The notes: generated by a model from the letters alone, not told the origin. Positions 15,934 to 24,067 are shown, counted from the first letter of the stretch. The stretch is 64,000 nucleotides of DNA from Vibrio sinaloensis DSM 21326 (GCF_000189275.1 NZ_AEVT01000006.1:89791-153790); one strand, 5' to 3'. Numbers and translations: made by a program.

Positions 15934-16797
15934 TTATCTAATCGGTAGAAAGACTTCTGTTCGTAATTCGTGTTCGTCAACGTCGTGAATAAAGTTGACG
16001 TAACGGAAGAAGCAAGGGAACTCTCTCAATTCCTCACCACTTTGTTCTAGCCATTGTTGATACAGATAATTGACGGTGTCTCCAATGGTGTTATGACTCC
16101 CTTTATGTATCGTCATCGCACACCGACCACTAGGGATCGCCGAGGACTTAACGCCAAAAGAATTATTCGGTACTTCACCTAGGTGCGACCCGCAAATATC
16201 AAATTGAAACTCGTTATCGGGAGTGTTGCTTGGGTCGGAATGGGGAATGCCAAAGGTTTCGCTGGAAGCTATCGGGGACAACCCTGTCGACTTCCTCCAA
16301 CTGATGAATTTCGCGGCGGTTTCGTACACCAACTTGGGGTTTCCTTTGTGCTCAATTAAGGCGACTTCTCTTTCTTCAAAATCAACAATGTTGACATCCA
16401 TAACGCTTTCTCCTGCTGTTGGCGGATGAAACTCATAGTTTAAGTGCCAAGATTGCCAGTCTGGCTGAATTCTAAATTGAGAAGGTGATTGTCCAAACAA
16501 TCGTGAAAATGCGCGAGAAAAGGCTTCTAAACTTTCAAATCTCGCTTCAAAAGCAATATCTGTCACGCTGTAATGCGGTTCAAATGCCAATCGAAATGAT
16601 GCGCGCTTCATGCGGGCCAGTAATACGTATTGCATTACGCTGATACCCATAAGCGATTTAAAAATGCGATGGAAATGGTACTTAGAACAAGCAGCTTTAG
16701 CGCTTAGTTGCTCAAGTGTAAAGTCACCATCTAAATTGATATCGATAAAGTCGCACACGATTTTTATCTGCCGGTCGTGACGTTTATTAACCTTCAT
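15934..16797 (-). CDS. AraC-family regulator with GyrI-like effector domain
   Basis: 287 residues. Residues 8-110 form the AraC DNA-binding domain with two helix-turn-helices (FTLEQLSAKAACSKYHFHRIFKSLMGISVMQYVLLARMKRA, then VTDIAFEARFESLEAFSRAFSRLFGQSPSQFR). Residues ~130-287 are a GyrI/SbmC-like ligand domain (VNIVDFEEREVALIEHKGNP...FRYVNFIHDVDEHELRTEVFLPI). Such Rob/MarA-related proteins often sense small hydrophobic molecules and control stress or efflux genes. Its targets are not apparent here. Confidence 0.9.
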   Translation of the reverse strand: MKVNKRHDRQIKIVCDFIDINLDGDFTLEQLSAKAACSKYHFHRIFKSLMGISVMQYVLLARMKRASFRLAFEPHYSVTDIAFEARFESLEAFSRAFSRLFGQSPSQFRIQPDWQSWHLNYEFHPPTAGESVMDVNIVDFEEREVALIEHKGNPKLVYETAAKFISWRKSTGLSPIASSETFGIPHSDPSNTPDNEFQFDICGSHLGEVPNNSFGVKSSAIPSGRCAMTIHKGSHNTIGDTVNYLYQQWLEQSGEELREFPCFFRYVNFIHDVDEHELRTEVFLPIR

Positions 16798-16935
16798 TTC
16801 GCTTAAGTTCCCAATTTAAAGTTCACACAGATGATACCTAGGGTGGTTGTTCTGCGCCTGATTGAAATTGCTCAATTCTCAACTAGGCCAATAGCAAAAA
16901 CAGCAAATAATACGAGATAGGATAGGTCAACGCTT

Positions 16936-17850
16936 TTACGAACAGAACCGTGCTCGAAAGGCTTTTGGTGTTAAGCCGACTACGCGATTGAATATTTTCC
17001 TGAAGGCGCTGACGTCTTGATAGCCGACTTTAAATGAAATGACGTCAAAGGTGAGCGTTGTTGACTCCAATAGATCACAAGCCTTTTGCACCCGTAAGTT
17101 TTGGATGTATTGATTGATATTAAAGCCTGTCGCTTTCTTAAAGCGTCGTTGCAATGTTCTTTCTGTTAAACAACTGAGATCTGCGAGTGCTTGGTTACTT
17201 AGCTTCTCTCCTAAGTGTTCTGCTATATGGTGTTGCAGGCGAACAATCGTTTCTTCGCCGTGCTGAAAGTTGGGAACAAACTGCTGATAGAATCTTTGTT
17301 CTCTTGAGCCAGTATCAATCACCAACATCTTGCCAAGTAATCGCATCACAGCTGGCGACATCAGCGATGAAACAATCTCTAAACCTAAGTCCATCCAAGA
17401 CATCATGCCACCTGCAGTAATCAGACTGCCTTCATTGATGAGAATCGATTCGGGTTTCACCTTGATGTCGGGGAAATGGGCCTTCAGAGTTTGAGCTAAC
17501 CCCCAATGTGTGGTGCAAGACTTATTATTCAGCAGTTGGGTATGGGCGAGAATAAATGTTCCAGCGCAGGCTGAAGCAAGAATGGCGCCTTTGTTGTGCT
17601 GTTCAGATAGCCAATCAAGCAGTGCTTTCTCCGGGGCTAGATAGTAACTTCCACTATGGCTTGGCGGGATCACAACAACGGTATTAACTGGATCACCACT
17701 CTGTGCTTGCCAGTGATTTCGTATCTCTACCTCGAACTGCGCCTCCATGGCCAATTCAGAGGCGGCGCGATTCGCCATATCAAAGAATTCTTTTAACCCA
17801 TATACGGATGCTTGTGAGCTTTCTTGGTAATTGACAATAGCTATTTTCAT
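16936..17850 (-). CDS. GlxA-family regulator (DJ-1/PfpI plus AraC)
   Basis: 304 residues. Residues 1-180 are a class I glutamine amidotransferase/DJ-1-like domain with the nucleophile-elbow Cys in LASACAGTFILAHTQLL and later THWGLAQ and GGMMSWMDLGLEIV. Residues 205-304 form the AraC helix-turn-helix pair (LSNQALADLSCLTERTLQRRFKKATGFNINQYIQNLRVQKACDLL, FDVISFKVGYQDVSAFRKIFNRVVGLTPKAFR). It is divergent from the isochorismatase-like hydrolase 112 bases away, its probable target. Confidence 0.92.
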   Translation of the reverse strand: MKIAIVNYQESSQASVYGLKEFFDMANRAASELAMEAQFEVEIRNHWQAQSGDPVNTVVVIPPSHSGSYYLAPEKALLDWLSEQHNKGAILASACAGTFILAHTQLLNNKSCTTHWGLAQTLKAHFPDIKVKPESILINEGSLITAGGMMSWMDLGLEIVSSLMSPAVMRLLGKMLVIDTGSREQRFYQQFVPNFQHGEETIVRLQHHIAEHLGEKLSNQALADLSCLTERTLQRRFKKATGFNINQYIQNLRVQKACDLLESTTLTFDVISFKVGYQDVSAFRKIFNRVVGLTPKAFRARFCS

Positions 17851-17962
17851 GTAGTGTCGCTTTTAAACCTTTTTGTGTCATTTTAGACTCTGAGCAGCAA
17901 AACGAAAACCCTCTATTATGTGCCTATTACTCGCTTGGACTGAACTAGATAGAGGAAGAACA

Positions 17963-18481
17963 ATGAATCAAACAGCCTTAATCGTAATTGACCTACAAAA
18001 TGACTATTTTCCGGGTGGGAAATTTCCGTTGTGGAATACTGATCTGACGCTCGACAATGTGAAGAGAGCGATCGGGAAAGCAAACGAGAAGAACATTCCC
18101 GTCATCCACGTTCAGCATATCGCTGACCCTGCGATGGGTATTTCTCCATTTTTTAATGAGGGTACGGATGGTGCGGCAATCCACCCAGAGGTCCTGGCTC
18201 TGGCGCCTGAATCTGATGTGGTCGTCAAACACTTTGCTGATAGCTTTGAAGGCACAAACCTAGATGAAGTTCTTGCTAAGTATGGTGTTACTGAGTTACT
18301 GGTTTGTGGAATGATGACGCAAAACTGCGTCACGCATACCGCTATCTCTAAAGTCGCTGAGAAGTATGAGGTGTCTATCTTAATGGACTGTTGTACCACT
18401 GTAGATGAAATGATTCATAACATTGCGCTTCACGCGGTTTCAACACGTGTGCCACTGGTGACAATAGAGCAAAAACTATAG
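17963..18481 (+). CDS. isochorismatase-like cysteine hydrolase
   Basis: 172 residues from ATG 17963, with AGAGGAAG upstream. The catalytic triad of the family is visible: Asp in VIDLQNDYF, Lys in VVKHFADSF and Cys in GMMTQNCVTHTA. Relatives hydrolyse amides such as nicotinamide or N-carbamoyl compounds; the substrate here is unknown. The GlxA-type regulator divergent from it probably controls it. Confidence 0.9.
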   Translation: MNQTALIVIDLQNDYFPGGKFPLWNTDLTLDNVKRAIGKANEKNIPVIHVQHIADPAMGISPFFNEGTDGAAIHPEVLALAPESDVVVKHFADSFEGTNLDEVLAKYGVTELLVCGMMTQNCVTHTAISKVAEKYEVSILMDCCTTVDEMIHNIALHAVSTRVPLVTIEQKL

Positions 18482-18490
18482 TGATCATCT

Positions 18491-18530
18491 AGAAAACGAT
18501 TACCTGCCGTTGAGGGTGATCGTTTTCTTA
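18491..18530 (+). terminator. terminator after the isochorismatase-like gene
   Basis: AGAAAACGAT and ATCGTTTTCT arms with a partly paired interior; T-rich end. Confidence 0.65.
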
Positions 18531-18654
18531 AATTGAGTGCCCGATAGGTTTGGGAACTTGTAATCATTTAAAATAGTGAAAAAAACACTTTACCTAAACC
18601 TAACTTGAGGTTTTAGCATGGTCTCCGTTGGCTAAAAAATCAAAGGAGAAAACC

Positions 18655-19074
18655 ATGATTCAACTCGAGCATGTGAACTTAGTAGTAAAAGATATCCCTG
18701 AAATGTTGAAGTTCTATCAAGCGGCTTTCCCGCATTGGTATGTACGAGATGAAGGTCAGGGTGAGTGGAGTGGAAAACCAAGAAACTGGTTACACTTTGG
18801 CGATGAGTATCAGTACATTGCACTGAGTGACCATGGGGAAGGGGAGAACCGTGACTTGCCCGGCCATCAAGTGGGATTAGCGCACTTTGCTTATGTCACC
18901 AACAATATTGAAGCGGTTATTGGTCGCTTACAAGATGCTGGTTTCTCTATCGCCAAGCCAGGTGCTGATGAGCCGTATCGTAAGAACATTTATTTCGTTG
19001 ACCCGGCAGGTTTTGAGGTAGAGTTTGTCGAGTACCTGACCGACGATCCTAAACTGCGTAACTTATCGAGTTAA
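18655..19074 (+). CDS. VOC-family (glyoxalase-fold) protein
   Basis: 139 residues from the ATG at 18655, with AAAGGAGA eight bases upstream. VOC fold with two beta-alpha-beta-beta-beta modules: LEHVNLVVKDIPEMLKFYQAAFPHW and VGLAHFAYVTNNIEAVIGRLQDAGF, closing with NIYFVDPAGFEVEFVEYL. His in EHVN and Glu near the end are candidate metal ligands. Substrate unknown; relatives include glyoxalase I and dioxygenases. It is convergent with cysS. Confidence 0.88.
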   Translation: MIQLEHVNLVVKDIPEMLKFYQAAFPHWYVRDEGQGEWSGKPRNWLHFGDEYQYIALSDHGEGENRDLPGHQVGLAHFAYVTNNIEAVIGRLQDAGFSIAKPGADEPYRKNIYFVDPAGFEVEFVEYLTDDPKLRNLSS

Positions 19075-19083
19075 CTTAAATGT

Positions 19084-19118
19084 ATGCGCAGAGAGCATTA
19101 CTCACTTTCTGCGCACAC
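19084..19118. terminator. hairpin between convergent VOC and cysS genes
   Basis: Arms GCGCAGA and TTCTGCGC around a 14-base loop, between two convergent stop codons. No clear T-run in either direction. Confidence 0.4.
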
Positions 19119-19133
19119 TTTGCCCTCACAACG

Positions 19134-20504
19134 TCATAGCGCGCTAACATCGAATTTGTCACCTTTGTCGGCAACCTGGTAACCCAACTGATTGATCTGC
19201 TCTCGGATCTTGTCTGCTTCAGCAAAGCGTTTTTGTTGCTTCATCGCTAACCTTTGCAGGGCAAGTTGCATCACGTCTTCGGGAACTTTTTCTTGTTCAA
19301 CGTGGTTGATGTCTAATGCAAATATCTGATCAAAAAACAGCGCCGTGGCTTTTTTGTCTTGGCTTGAATAACCGCTGTCTAGTACTTCCCATAATAAGGC
19401 AAGCGCTTTAGGCATGTTCAGGTCCTGGTTGATCAGCTGGAAAAAGCGCTGCTGATACTCGTCAATGATTTGTCCGCCATCGGCTAGCTTTGTCACCTTG
19501 TTTCTCAAGCGTTTGAGAGCCGTTTGTGCACCTTGTAAACTTTCCCAAGTAAAGCTTAAATGGCTTCTATAATGACCTGTTAAGGTTAAGTATCGATAGG
19601 CTAATGGCTCGAACCCACGTTCAATGAGAGCTTCAAGGCGCAACGAAGTGCCAGATTTAGAAATTTTCTCTTTGTTCAGTTGGAGAAAGAATCCGTGAAG
19701 CCAGTAATTTGCTTGGATACGTCCATTTTTTGCTTGGCACTGTGCGATCTCGTTAGTGTGATGGATAGGGATATGATCTTCTCCGCCGACGTGAATATCG
19801 AACTGCTCGCCTAAGTATTTTTCCGCCATTGCGGAACATTCGATGTGCCAACCTGGAAAACCGACTCCCCAAGGACTTGGCCATTCCATTTGTCTCTCTT
19901 GCTCGCCTGAAAACTTCCACAAAGCAAAGTCAGTCGCCAGTTTTTTCTCTGCCATATCGACCCTGATACCCGCTTCAAGCCCCGTTTTATCCAAACGCGC
20001 AAGTTGGCCATATTCAGCCAATTTACTGGTGTCGAAATAGAGGCCATCTCGGGTTTGATAAGTGAAGCCCTTCTCTTCTAGCTGGGCAATGAAATCAATC
20101 TGCTCTTGGATGTGCTCAGTTGCTCGGCAAATAGTGGTTGGGGTTAAAATATTGAGTTGTTCTAAGTCGGCAAGAAAAGCATGTTCGAAATACTGGGCTA
20201 TCTCCCATGCGGATTTGTTTTGTTTTCTTGCGCCTTTCTCCATCTTGTCCTCACCAGTATCTGCGTCTGAAGTGAGGTGGCCAACGTCAGTAATATTCAT
20301 AACGTGATTCACTTGATACCCGTTTAGAGACAATACTCGTCTTAGCGTGTCGACAAAAAGATAGGTACGTAAGTTACCCGCATGTGCGTAGTCGTAAACG
20401 GTAGGGCCACACGCATATAGGCCAACGGTGTTGTTTTCAATAGATTGAAATGGTCGTTGCTGACGAGCCATGGTATCGAATAATGAGAGTGCAGTCGGGG
20501 TCAT
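19134..20504 (-). CDS. cysS: cysteinyl-tRNA synthetase, divergent paralogue under attenuator control
   Basis: 456 residues from ATG 20504, with AAGGAA upstream. Class I signatures: [20 protein letters not shown] (HIGH variant HAGN) and KISKSGTS (KMSKS variant). Expected zinc ligands are present: Cys in YACGPT, Cys in WHIECSAM, and His and Glu in HHTNEIAQ. It charges tRNA-Cys in the cytoplasm. It departs from the E. coli-type enzyme in [21 protein letters not shown] (usually GGGSDLMFPHHENEIAQ), in an insertion after [19 protein letters not shown], and in the tail. It therefore looks like a second, differently descended CysRS; whether a standard copy exists cannot be seen here. A Cys-codon leader and a terminator precede it. 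Confidence 0.93.
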   Translation of the reverse strand: MTPTALSLFDTMARQQRPFQSIENNTVGLYACGPTVYDYAHAGNLRTYLFVDTLRRVLSLNGYQVNHVMNITDVGHLTSDADTGEDKMEKGARKQNKSAWEIAQYFEHAFLADLEQLNILTPTTICRATEHIQEQIDFIAQLEEKGFTYQTRDGLYFDTSKLAEYGQLARLDKTGLEAGIRVDMAEKKLATDFALWKFSGEQERQMEWPSPWGVGFPGWHIECSAMAEKYLGEQFDIHVGGEDHIPIHHTNEIAQCQAKNGRIQANYWLHGFFLQLNKEKISKSGTSLRLEALIERGFEPLAYRYLTLTGHYRSHLSFTWESLQGAQTALKRLRNKVTKLADGGQIIDEYQQRFFQLINQDLNMPKALALLWEVLDSGYSSQDKKATALFFDQIFALDINHVEQEKVPEDVMQLALQRLAMKQQKRFAEADKIREQINQLGYQVADKGDKFDVSAL

Positions 20505-20523
20505 ATTATGTTCCTTCAAATAC

Positions 20524-20555
20524 AAAAAGGCCGCGGATGAAAACATCAGCGGCCT
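20524..20555 (-). terminator. attenuator terminator immediately before cysS
   Basis: In the cysS direction a strong hairpin (AGGCCGC, one mismatch, GATG, loop of four, CATC, mismatch, GCGGCCT) runs straight into five T, then the AAGGAA ribosome site and the ATG 20 bases on. A full intrinsic terminator between promoter and gene implies conditional readthrough. Its first arm (20547-20555) can also pair with 20596-20604 in the leader, nine pairs including two G-T, which would act as an antiterminator. Confidence 0.85.
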
Positions 20556-20580
20556 GTGAATGGGGATAAATTTTTGCTAG

Positions 20581-20664
20581 CTAATAGCTACACGAAAGCC
20601 GCCGTAAATCGAAGTGATTACAGCAGCAACAAATTGGTGCGGTGTAGCTAAGCAAATAGGTCAT
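20581..20664 (-). CDS. Cys-rich leader peptide of cysS attenuator
   Basis: A 27-residue reading frame beginning ATG at 20664 and ending TAG at 20581-20583, with AGGGTG before the start. The peptide reads MTYLLSYTAPICCCC then NHFDLRRLSCSY. Codons 12-15 (20620-20631) are TGT TGC TGC TGT, four consecutive Cys, and a fifth Cys is at residue 25. The 5' part (20642-20650) can pair perfectly over nine bases with 20585-20593. A ribosome stalled at the Cys codons would disturb that pairing and favour the antiterminator, allowing cysS transcription when Cys-tRNA is scarce. Too short for standard gene finders. Confidence 0.85.
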   Translation of the reverse strand: MTYLLSYTAPICCCCNHFDLRRLSCSY

Positions 20665-20787
20665 GCTTTCACCCTAAAGAAGCGCAGCCAAAAATGCAAC
20701 CTTTGGGTTCATAAGATGACGTCTTAGCTAGGTCGATACAAATCTTGTTCGTATTCCGGTGGGATCCCAACATTAACCTTGTTCTGC

Positions 20788-20918
20788 TTATAGTTGTTGG
20801 TTGCAAAACTCCCAGACACGAGATTTTGCTGATGAAGCCACTTTAAATGGAACTTGACGGTTAACTTTTGGTGTTTTCGACAGTAGGGTAGAGAAAGTGT
20901 CATAGGCCTTCTTTTCGT
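20788..20918 (-). pseudogene. possible C-terminal gene remnant
   Basis: An open frame without a start codon, bounded by an in-frame TGA upstream, encodes a plausible C-terminal end (KKAYDTFSTLLSKTPKVNRQ, then VPFKVASSAKSRVWEFCNQQ, L, stop). I do not recognise the family. An overlapping frame (20724-20903) starts with ATG and gives 59 residues, but its composition is less protein-like. Adjacent to another decayed gene. Confidence 0.3.
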
Positions 20919-20922
20919 TTCA

Positions 20923-21190
20923 ATGATAATTAAGCTAGAAAACCATCAATTGGCTTGGTACTTTGGTTTCGGAGTCTGGCGAAAAAAGTTGGACGTGTCA
21001 GAGATTGCTAAGGCCTGTTGCTATCAGAGTAAATGGTATCCGGATGCTCAAAGATGGCTGGCTGTATAGCGCCTCAACTGGTCCGGCGCTCAAGTTAATA
21101 CTCATTGATGGGCCCCACGATTACATTGGTTGTAAAAGTAACGCGGCGTTAAAACAAGCGCAGAGTGAGCAAAACGCACAAACGAATTAG
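20923..21190 (+). pseudogene. frameshifted remnant of a small membrane-associated (PH-like) protein family
   Basis: Two reading frames together give a recognisable common bacterial family of about 130 residues (pattern YFG.G...R..L.DI...RN.WWYGWGIR.TPHGWLYNVSG). Frame one gives LAWYFGFGVWRKKLDVSEIAK up to SKWY. The next frame gives GIRMLKDGWLYSASTGPALKL and runs to the stop at 21190. The break fits an 11-base deletion between two GGTAT repeats, which would have removed the YGWG-type codons. The N-terminal membrane part is also missing. I treat it as inactive. Confidence 0.55.
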
Positions 21191-21210
21191 CACCAAAGTC
21201 GAGATACGTT

Positions 21211-21723
21211 ATGGATGTTTTTAAAGCTGCAGAAAAGCTTATGTCAATGGATGAGTCAGCGTGGCAGCGTCATTCTAACCCGCTCAGTGTCTATTCTCGT
21301 TTTACCATCATGCCGCTACTTACGCTTGTGTTGGTATTTCGCGATGATTTAGGTTGGTGGACATTGCCAATGTTGGTTTCGATTGTGATTTGGACTTGGC
21401 TTAACCCAAGATTGTTCTCAGCGCCAAAAAACACCAATAATTGGGCTTCTATGGGCACGTTTGGCGAACGTATTTATTTGAATCGACATAACGAAAACCT
21501 GATCCCTCATCACCATTTGCGGATGTGTAAACTGATCGTTGGGCTCCAGATTATCGGGTTGCCAATTTGGTGTTTTGCGGTATATGACATGAGATATGAC
21601 CTTGCTGTGCTTAGTACATTATGGGTGATGTTTACCAAAATGTGGTTTGTCGACCGCATGGTTTGGCTTTATCAAGATGTAAAAAACTGCAAGCCAGAAT
21701 ACCAATCATGGTTGAAACAGTAA
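21211..21723 (+). CDS. DUF6653-family membrane protein
   Basis: 170 residues. Starts near MDESAWQRHSNPLSVYSRFTIMPLL, the hallmark of the DUF6653 family (W-x-R-H-x-N-P-x-S-V-x-x-R). About four hydrophobic segments with a central NWASMGTFGERIYLNRH and a conserved FTKMWFVDRMVWLY near the end. Function unknown. It starts 20 bases after the pseudogene and 56 bases before a GNAT gene, all in one direction. Confidence 0.8.
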   Translation: MDVFKAAEKLMSMDESAWQRHSNPLSVYSRFTIMPLLTLVLVFRDDLGWWTLPMLVSIVIWTWLNPRLFSAPKNTNNWASMGTFGERIYLNRHNENLIPHHHLRMCKLIVGLQIIGLPIWCFAVYDMRYDLAVLSTLWVMFTKMWFVDRMVWLYQDVKNCKPEYQSWLKQ

Positions 21724-21779
21724 TCCATCAATAGCGGAAATTAGTAAAAACCACTCTATTCAACAAGGAAAGAACATTA

Positions 21780-22310
21780 GTGAAAATAAGTACAGATAGA
21801 TTGACGATGTCACAGATCACTCAACAGGATTGGTCATTGTTTCAATCATTAAACCAAGACCCTGCAGTGATTAGCCTATGCTTCGATGAGCCTTCACCAG
21901 AGGCGTTAAAAGAAAGTTTTGAGTCTCGATTGCCGCGATGGAGTAAGGGTGCTGAACACTGGCTTTGTCTTACTGTCACACTAAGCGAGAGTGGAGAAAA
22001 AATTGGTGTGACCGGTTTTCGCGTATCGGATGGCGTCGCGGAAGTGGGCTACCTGTTTTTGCCGCAATACCACGGTTTGGGCTATGGTACTGAATCACTC
22101 AAAGCATTAGTTAAATGGGCCATTGAAGATCTTGGCATCGAAGCGTTTAATGCTGTAGTGACAGAAGGTAACTTTGGCTCTGAAAAGGTGTTAACCAACA
22201 GTGGTTTTACCTTGCACCAAGTCGTGCCAGATGCATACCAAATTGGCGGTAAGCTGTACGCTGATCATATCTACCGTCTGGATCATGTCTCGATAGAGAG
22301 AAGCGTCTAG
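21780..22310 (+). CDS. GNAT N-acetyltransferase (RimJ/RimL type)
   Basis: 176 residues from a GTG start with AAGGAA upstream. RimJ/RimL-like layout: STDRLTMSQITQQDWSLFQSL, then VGYLFLPQYHGLGYGTESLKALVKWAIEDLGIEAFNAVVTEGNFGSEKVLTNSGF, with the acetyl-CoA pyrophosphate loop QYHGLGYGTE. Relatives acetylate N-terminal amines of ribosomal proteins or small amines; the acceptor is unknown. Confidence 0.87.
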   Translation: MKISTDRLTMSQITQQDWSLFQSLNQDPAVISLCFDEPSPEALKESFESRLPRWSKGAEHWLCLTVTLSESGEKIGVTGFRVSDGVAEVGYLFLPQYHGLGYGTESLKALVKWAIEDLGIEAFNAVVTEGNFGSEKVLTNSGFTLHQVVPDAYQIGGKLYADHIYRLDHVSIERSV

Positions 22311-22335
22311 AGAGTAAAACGTTCAGGCCATTGAC

Positions 22336-22369
22336 AAAAGGTAGCCTCTTTTTAGAGGCTACCTTTTTT
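22336..22369. terminator. bidirectional terminator between GNAT and MerR genes
   Basis: A perfect 14-base stem, AAAAGGTAGCCTCT and AGAGGCTACCTTTT, loop of four, with T-runs readable on both strands. It ends both convergent genes. Confidence 0.9.
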
Positions 22370-22370
22370 A

Positions 22371-22880
22371 TTAAAGGGCTCTTATTCTGGCGATTTCGTC
22401 ACCCGCAATTCCCAGAGACTCTAAGAATTTCTGGTGCTCTTGCGGCTCCAACTGTTCGAACTTTTGGTGCCACTTGACCATGTCTGACTCTGTAAATCCG
22501 GCTGCAACCATGATTTCTACCCAGCGCTCTTTGTTCACAATGTTTTCCTCTAGTAGGTTTGGTTCTTGAAGCAACAGCACGACAGCTTTTTGCTGCGCGC
22601 GTAGATGTTGGATCTCTTTTTCTAGCTGGTTGAAGTGTTCTCTCAACAACAGGGCTTGAGATTCTCCATTTCGGTTTAACAAGGTCTTAATGCTCGCGAT
22701 TGATAACCCATAAGAGCGATAGGAAGTGATGGTTTCTAGTCGCTTTATCTGTTCTTCGCCATACCAGCGATACCCATTTTCAGAGCGGTAAGCAGGCAGC
22801 AGAAGCTGTTCTTTCTCGTAGTACAAAATCGTTGTCCGAGAAAGACCAAATTGTTTGGCGATTTGGGTGACCGTTAGCAT
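22371..22880 (-). CDS. MerR-family transcriptional regulator
   Basis: 169 residues from ATG 22880, with GGAGCAG upstream. The N-terminal winged helix is LTVTQIAKQFGLSRTTILYYEKEQLLLPAYRSENGYRWY, followed by YRSYGLSIASIKTLLNR and a coiled-coil dimer helix (LLLREHFNQLEKEIQHLRAQQKAVVLLL). The C-terminal 50 residues (WVEIMVAAGFTESDMVKWHQKFEQLEPQEHQKFLESLGI) form a small helical effector domain without the Cys cluster of metal sensors. It is divergent from cyaB with 125 bases between. Inducer unknown. Confidence 0.9.
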   Translation of the reverse strand: MLTVTQIAKQFGLSRTTILYYEKEQLLLPAYRSENGYRWYGEEQIKRLETITSYRSYGLSIASIKTLLNRNGESQALLLREHFNQLEKEIQHLRAQQKAVVLLLQEPNLLEENIVNKERWVEIMVAAGFTESDMVKWHQKFEQLEPQEHQKFLESLGIAGDEIARIRAL

Positions 22881-23005
22881 ATCTGCTCCATTGTTTGACC
22901 GAATGTGCATCTTGAACCCTCGCCTAATAGACGGGTCAACGAATTCATTGTACATTTCTTTCCACTAACGTGACACGCCTTGCGAGTGCGCGAAAATAAG
23001 AGAAA

Positions 23006-23584
23006 ATGAATATGTCTAATCAACACTTTAAAGGCAAATACGAGGTTGAGCTTAAATATCGTTTAGAGTCAAAAAGCGAGTTTCTAAAGCGGTTAAGTGA
23101 TATTCCTCATCAGGTCATGTTGGAAAACAATACCGAGACTGACTGGTATTTCGATTGGCCAGACAATGCTCTAGCAGAGGCGAACAAGAGTGTTTGCATT
23201 CGAAATATGCAACCATCGGGGATCAAACTCTGGATAGTAAAAGGACCGGAGGCTGACAAGTGCGTCGCGACCAATATTTCAGATGTCGACAACGCAAAAA
23301 ATATGCTTGAGACAATGGGCTATCAAGTGACCCTAGAGGCGGAGAAAACACGCAGTATTTATTTTATCGATGAGTTTCATATTACCGTGGACGTACTGCC
23401 AGGGATTGGAGAGTTTGCCGAGTTTGCCGAGTTTGCCATCATGACCGACGATGAAACCAAATTGCCTGGTTACAAAGTTGACTTGGAGCAACTAGCCGGG
23501 CAATTTGGTCTGTCACAACAGCATTTACAGACTAAGTCTTACAAACAGATGTATGCTGAGAAAGGAAAACTGCGACGCAGCTAA
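23006..23584 (+). CDS. cyaB: class IV adenylate cyclase (CYTH domain)
   Basis: 192 residues. Strong resemblance to the Yersinia and Aeromonas CyaB enzymes: HFKGKYEVELKYRL (ExExK motif), IRNMQPSGIKLWIVKGP, TRSIYFIDEFHITVDVLPGIGEFAE and IMTDDET. The enzyme makes cyclic AMP from ATP inside a beta tunnel. Odd: the GEFAEFAEFAIMTDD segment contains a 9-base unit gagtttgcc repeated three times (23411-23437), adding residues compared with the expected GDFAEIAIMTDD. That could distort the tunnel strand or be tolerated. Confidence 0.9.
   Translation: MNMSNQHFKGKYEVELKYRLESKSEFLKRLSDIPHQVMLENNTETDWYFDWPDNALAEANKSVCIRNMQPSGIKLWIVKGPEADKCVATNISDVDNAKNMLETMGYQVTLEAEKTRSIYFIDEFHITVDVLPGIGEFAEFAEFAIMTDDETKLPGYKVDLEQLAGQFGLSQQHLQTKSYKQMYAEKGKLRRS
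23411..23437 (+). repeat. three tandem 9-base repeats inside cyaB
   Basis: gagtttgcc occurs three times head to tail, coding EFA-EFA-EFA. In-frame slippage would add or remove three residues at a time in a conserved strand of the CYTH domain. Confidence 0.9.
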
Positions 23585-23704
23585 CATTGACTTGTAAGAT
23601 ATGGCATTTATTATCGTTGTGGAATGTTTGAGTGACTCACTGACCGTTGTAATAGGACGTTGCGTAAGGCCATAAACGTTACTCAGATCCCCTTTAAGTT
23701 GTAT

Positions 23705-24067
23705 ATGGACATTAGGGAAATGAAAGGAGATAACAACTTTAGTCTATTGGTGATTACTGTCGTGATGATTCTTGGCGCTGCGATGGCGCTAAATCATTAT
23801 TTGATGAATAATTACAGCCTCGAACAGCAAGCTAATGTGAATGTTGAACTATCGGTTCGCCCTGTATCTCTGGAAAATACTCAACCTCAATTCAAGACCC
23901 AGAAGCTATTGGTCAACTCTTTTCAATGTTTGGGGAAAGTGCACTGCAGCGAAATGAACTCTTGTCAGGAGGCGCGCTTTTATCTGAACAATTGTCCAAA
24001 CGTAAAGATCGATGGTGACTTGGATGGTGTTCCGTGCGAGAAGCAACATTGTGGCAGTGCCTATTAG
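23705..24067 (+). CDS. membrane-anchored excalibur-domain protein
   Basis: 120 residues from ATG 23705; a TTG start at 23660 is possible but less likely. A single membrane segment near residues 13-33 (LLVITVVMILGAAMAL), a spacer, then a C-terminal excalibur calcium-binding motif with paired Cys: CSEMNSCQEARFYLNNCPNVKIDGDLDGVPCEKQHC, where the D-x-D-x-D-G-x-P-C loop is the signature. Probably a periplasmic domain tethered to the inner membrane; function unknown. Confidence 0.8.
   Translation: MDIREMKGDNNFSLLVITVVMILGAAMALNHYLMNNYSLEQQANVNVELSVRPVSLENTQPQFKTQKLLVNSFQCLGKVHCSEMNSCQEARFYLNNCPNVKIDGDLDGVPCEKQHCGSAY

Noticed and set aside
20524..20700. T-box riboswitch in front of cysS
   Set aside because: No T-box core sequence or specifier-loop layout. 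A translated Cys-codon leader explains the terminator better.
20724..20903. 59-residue ORF with ATG on the minus strand
   Set aside because: Weak ribosome site spacing, no recognisable family, and another frame of the same DNA reads as a more plausible protein end; probably a shadow of a decayed gene.
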